Below are positions 30,049-31,304 of a stretch of DNA of 31,304 nt, piece after piece (position 1 is the first letter of the stretch; every line of letters begins with the position of its first letter). The stretch lies in contig CAYYYP010000043.1 in the NCBI GenBank assembly GCA_964475985.1, forward strand, positions 1-31,304, in the 5' to 3' direction. The notes beneath the pieces are model-generated. The model was given only the letters and a program-made list of their open reading frames with translations, made no database searches and was not told where the DNA came from. A program made the translations under genes and the position numbers. This DNA comes from CAYYYP01 sp964475985. GTDB lineage: Bacteria > Bdellovibrionota > UBA1018 > CAYHWW01.

Positions 30049-31304
30049 TTACCGGTTGAAAACCGCTGCCTGCGTTCGAGCTCGTTCGGTGTTTGCGGCG
30101 GCGCTTACGGCTCGAATGCGGGCTTCGGACAAGCGCTGTGCAGCCTGTTGAGCTTGCACTCGAGCTTGCACTACTTGGCGAATTACGGCGCGACGCGGGG
30201 CCACCGGCTGCTCTTCGGCAATGATCCCGCTTAGGGCCTCACAAAATTCGGCAACTCGGAAGTTGATGACTAGATGGGAAATCAAGTTCTGAACTGCTGG
30301 ATATCTGGAAAAACGTTCGACCAACAATTCTGAACCCAGAAAGTTGCTCAGCTCGGGCCATCCCATTCTTTCTGAAATTAACCCAAGGAACAAACGACTT
30401 GCCTCGCGTTTCCCCTTAAGGCCACTGATCCGCTCAAAACTAGGCTCAGGATCTGAATCAGGGAGAATACGCATCAGCAATCTATTCAGCTCATAGGCCG
30501 CATCGTCGGGGTCTCGAACCAGCTCCTCACGAATCGATTGGAGAAACTGTCGTTCGTCGTCCTCCAGTGGCGTAAGAAATAAATTTACGGTCCATCGGCG
30601 TCCTTGGGGAATTCCCATAAGGAGCCTTGCCCGTATTGATTGCGCGGTACCCCGAGTCTGTTGAGCTGCTTCAGCCGCCAATTCCGCCGTCGCCTGAGCG
30701 CGTCCGGTCATCGCGGCCGCAGCCCGCTCTTTAGCCGTGGCCGTGATGATCATTAATCTTTGGACCTCGTCATCTGCGCGTCGCTGTTCAGAAGCTGCGG
30801 TCTCAAGGTTTCGGGCAGCTTGTTCTCCCCTTTGCTGCCACTGACGATATGATTCCTTCCATTCCCTGGCATTTCGAATAGCCTCTGCGGCTGGCCGGTT
30901 CGCTACCTCGCGCGCCAATGCAATTTCTGCCTCCCGCAGTCGGTCCTCGCGACGATATTCGAGATCGAGCTCCAATTCGGCAAGGCCGTAACGGAGTTCA
31001 ATCGGGCGACTGTTATACCCTGCCACGCCGCCCCTCAATAAAGCTTCGCGTTGGATCTGATTGAAACCCGCACGCCTCAAAATCCGCGTTTTACGGGCGA
31101 GTTCGGCAATCGTATAACGTCCATCTTTTGCTTCACCATGCAGATGAGCTTCATGAATGGCTTGCCTTTGATATTGGGTCAAATGGGTTTCGATGTCATC
31201 GAGGACTTCCAGTAAAGCACCGCTTCCTTTTAACGCGGTTCGCGCTTGCCGTATTGATTCATTAGAATAGTGCACCGAGCTGCGGGGCATTGGAATCAGG
31301 CTGC
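30049..31304 (-). CDS. Unrecognised coiled-coil protein (N-terminus probably cut by window edge)
   Basis: The frame has an ATG at 31290 (413 residues) but no ribosome binding site there. It stays open to the right edge (SLIP before the Met), so the true start may lie outside. Residues about 30-95 are helical (LEVLDDIETHLTQYQRQAIH, then RKTRILRRAGFNQIQREALL). Residues about 120-215 are strongly Ala/Glu/Arg-rich coiled coil. A globular part follows (RWTVNLFLTPLEDDERQFLQ, about 230-345). The last ~50 residues are again Ala/Arg/Gln-rich coiled coil (RQVVQARVQAQQAAQRLSEA). No family is recognised. A signal peptide cannot be judged because the N-terminus is uncertain. Confidence 0.75.
   Translation of the reverse strand, partial: SLIPMPRSSVHYSNESIRQARTALKGSGALLEVLDDIETHLTQYQRQAIHEAHLHGEAKDGRYTIAELARKTRILRRAGFNQIQREALLRGGVAGYNSRPIELRYGLAELELDLEYRREDRLREAEIALAREVANRPAAEAIRNAREWKESYRQWQQRGEQAARNLETAASEQRRADDEVQRLMIITATAKERAAAAMTGRAQATAELAAEAAQQTRGTAQSIRARLLMGIPQGRRWTVNLFLTPLEDDERQFLQSIREELVRDPDDAAYELNRLLMRILPDSDPEPSFERISGLKGKREASRLFLGLISERMGWPELSNFLGSELLVERFSRYPAVQNLISHLVINFRVAEFCEALSGIIAEEQPVAPRRAVIRQVVQARVQAQQAAQRLSEARIRAVSAAANTERARTQAAVFNR

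Overview
The window looks like a piece of a draft or metagenome-derived chromosome from a Gram-negative, probably Bdellovibrionota/deltaproteobacterial-type bacterium. This is inferred from several signs together: lipoprotein signal peptides, many unrecognised secreted proteins, a KirBac-type channel, a giant repetitive surface lipoprotein, and housekeeping genes (radD, ygiD, tpm, ychJ) of proteobacterial type. By eye the base composition is moderate and fairly even. I saw no rRNA, tRNA, CRISPR array, transposase or phage gene. A 10-N assembly gap lies at 25257-25266.

Layout. (1) 1-3509, minus strand: a secreted protein cut by the left edge, a LysR regulator with a candidate LysR box ahead of that gene, and a large unrecognised lipoprotein. 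(2) 3780-6857, minus: a translationally coupled pair (secreted helical-repeat protein and a DUF2007-type protein), then a KirBac potassium channel. (3) 6991-12090, minus: a 1699-residue glycine/serine/threonine-rich lipoprotein built from a Big_1-like domain and three tandem copies of a ~520-residue module. (4) 12361-15759: two secreted putative zinc metallopeptidases (HELTH and HELSH; the second has neprilysin/M13-like C-terminal features) around another secreted protein. The M13-like gene is bracketed by a near-identical 20/21-base direct repeat. (5) 16019-22266: metabolic, repair and regulatory genes: YgiD-type dioxygenase, an overlapping wHTH + two DUF5985-like membrane proteins operon behind a palindrome, RadD helicase overlapping an LLM flavin oxidoreductase, and an Rrf2 regulator divergent from an Old Yellow Enzyme. 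(6) 22364-28148, plus: four consecutive genes whose products all start with a Sec-type signal. They include an exported HAD-type phosphatase and, most strikingly, a sigma-70-like protein with a signal peptide. (7) 28197-31304: SRPBCC/AHSA1 protein, thiopurine methyltransferase, YchJ, and a coiled-coil protein running off the right edge.

The best candidate for something undescribed is the exported sigma-factor-like protein at 24806-26433. It has a signal peptide, a clear sigma region 2, a region-4-like helix-turn-helix, a long helical linker and a second region-4-like helix-turn-helix. It sits inside a block of secreted proteins of unknown function. The assembly gap cuts it, but the open frames on both sides are complementary parts of one sigma protein.
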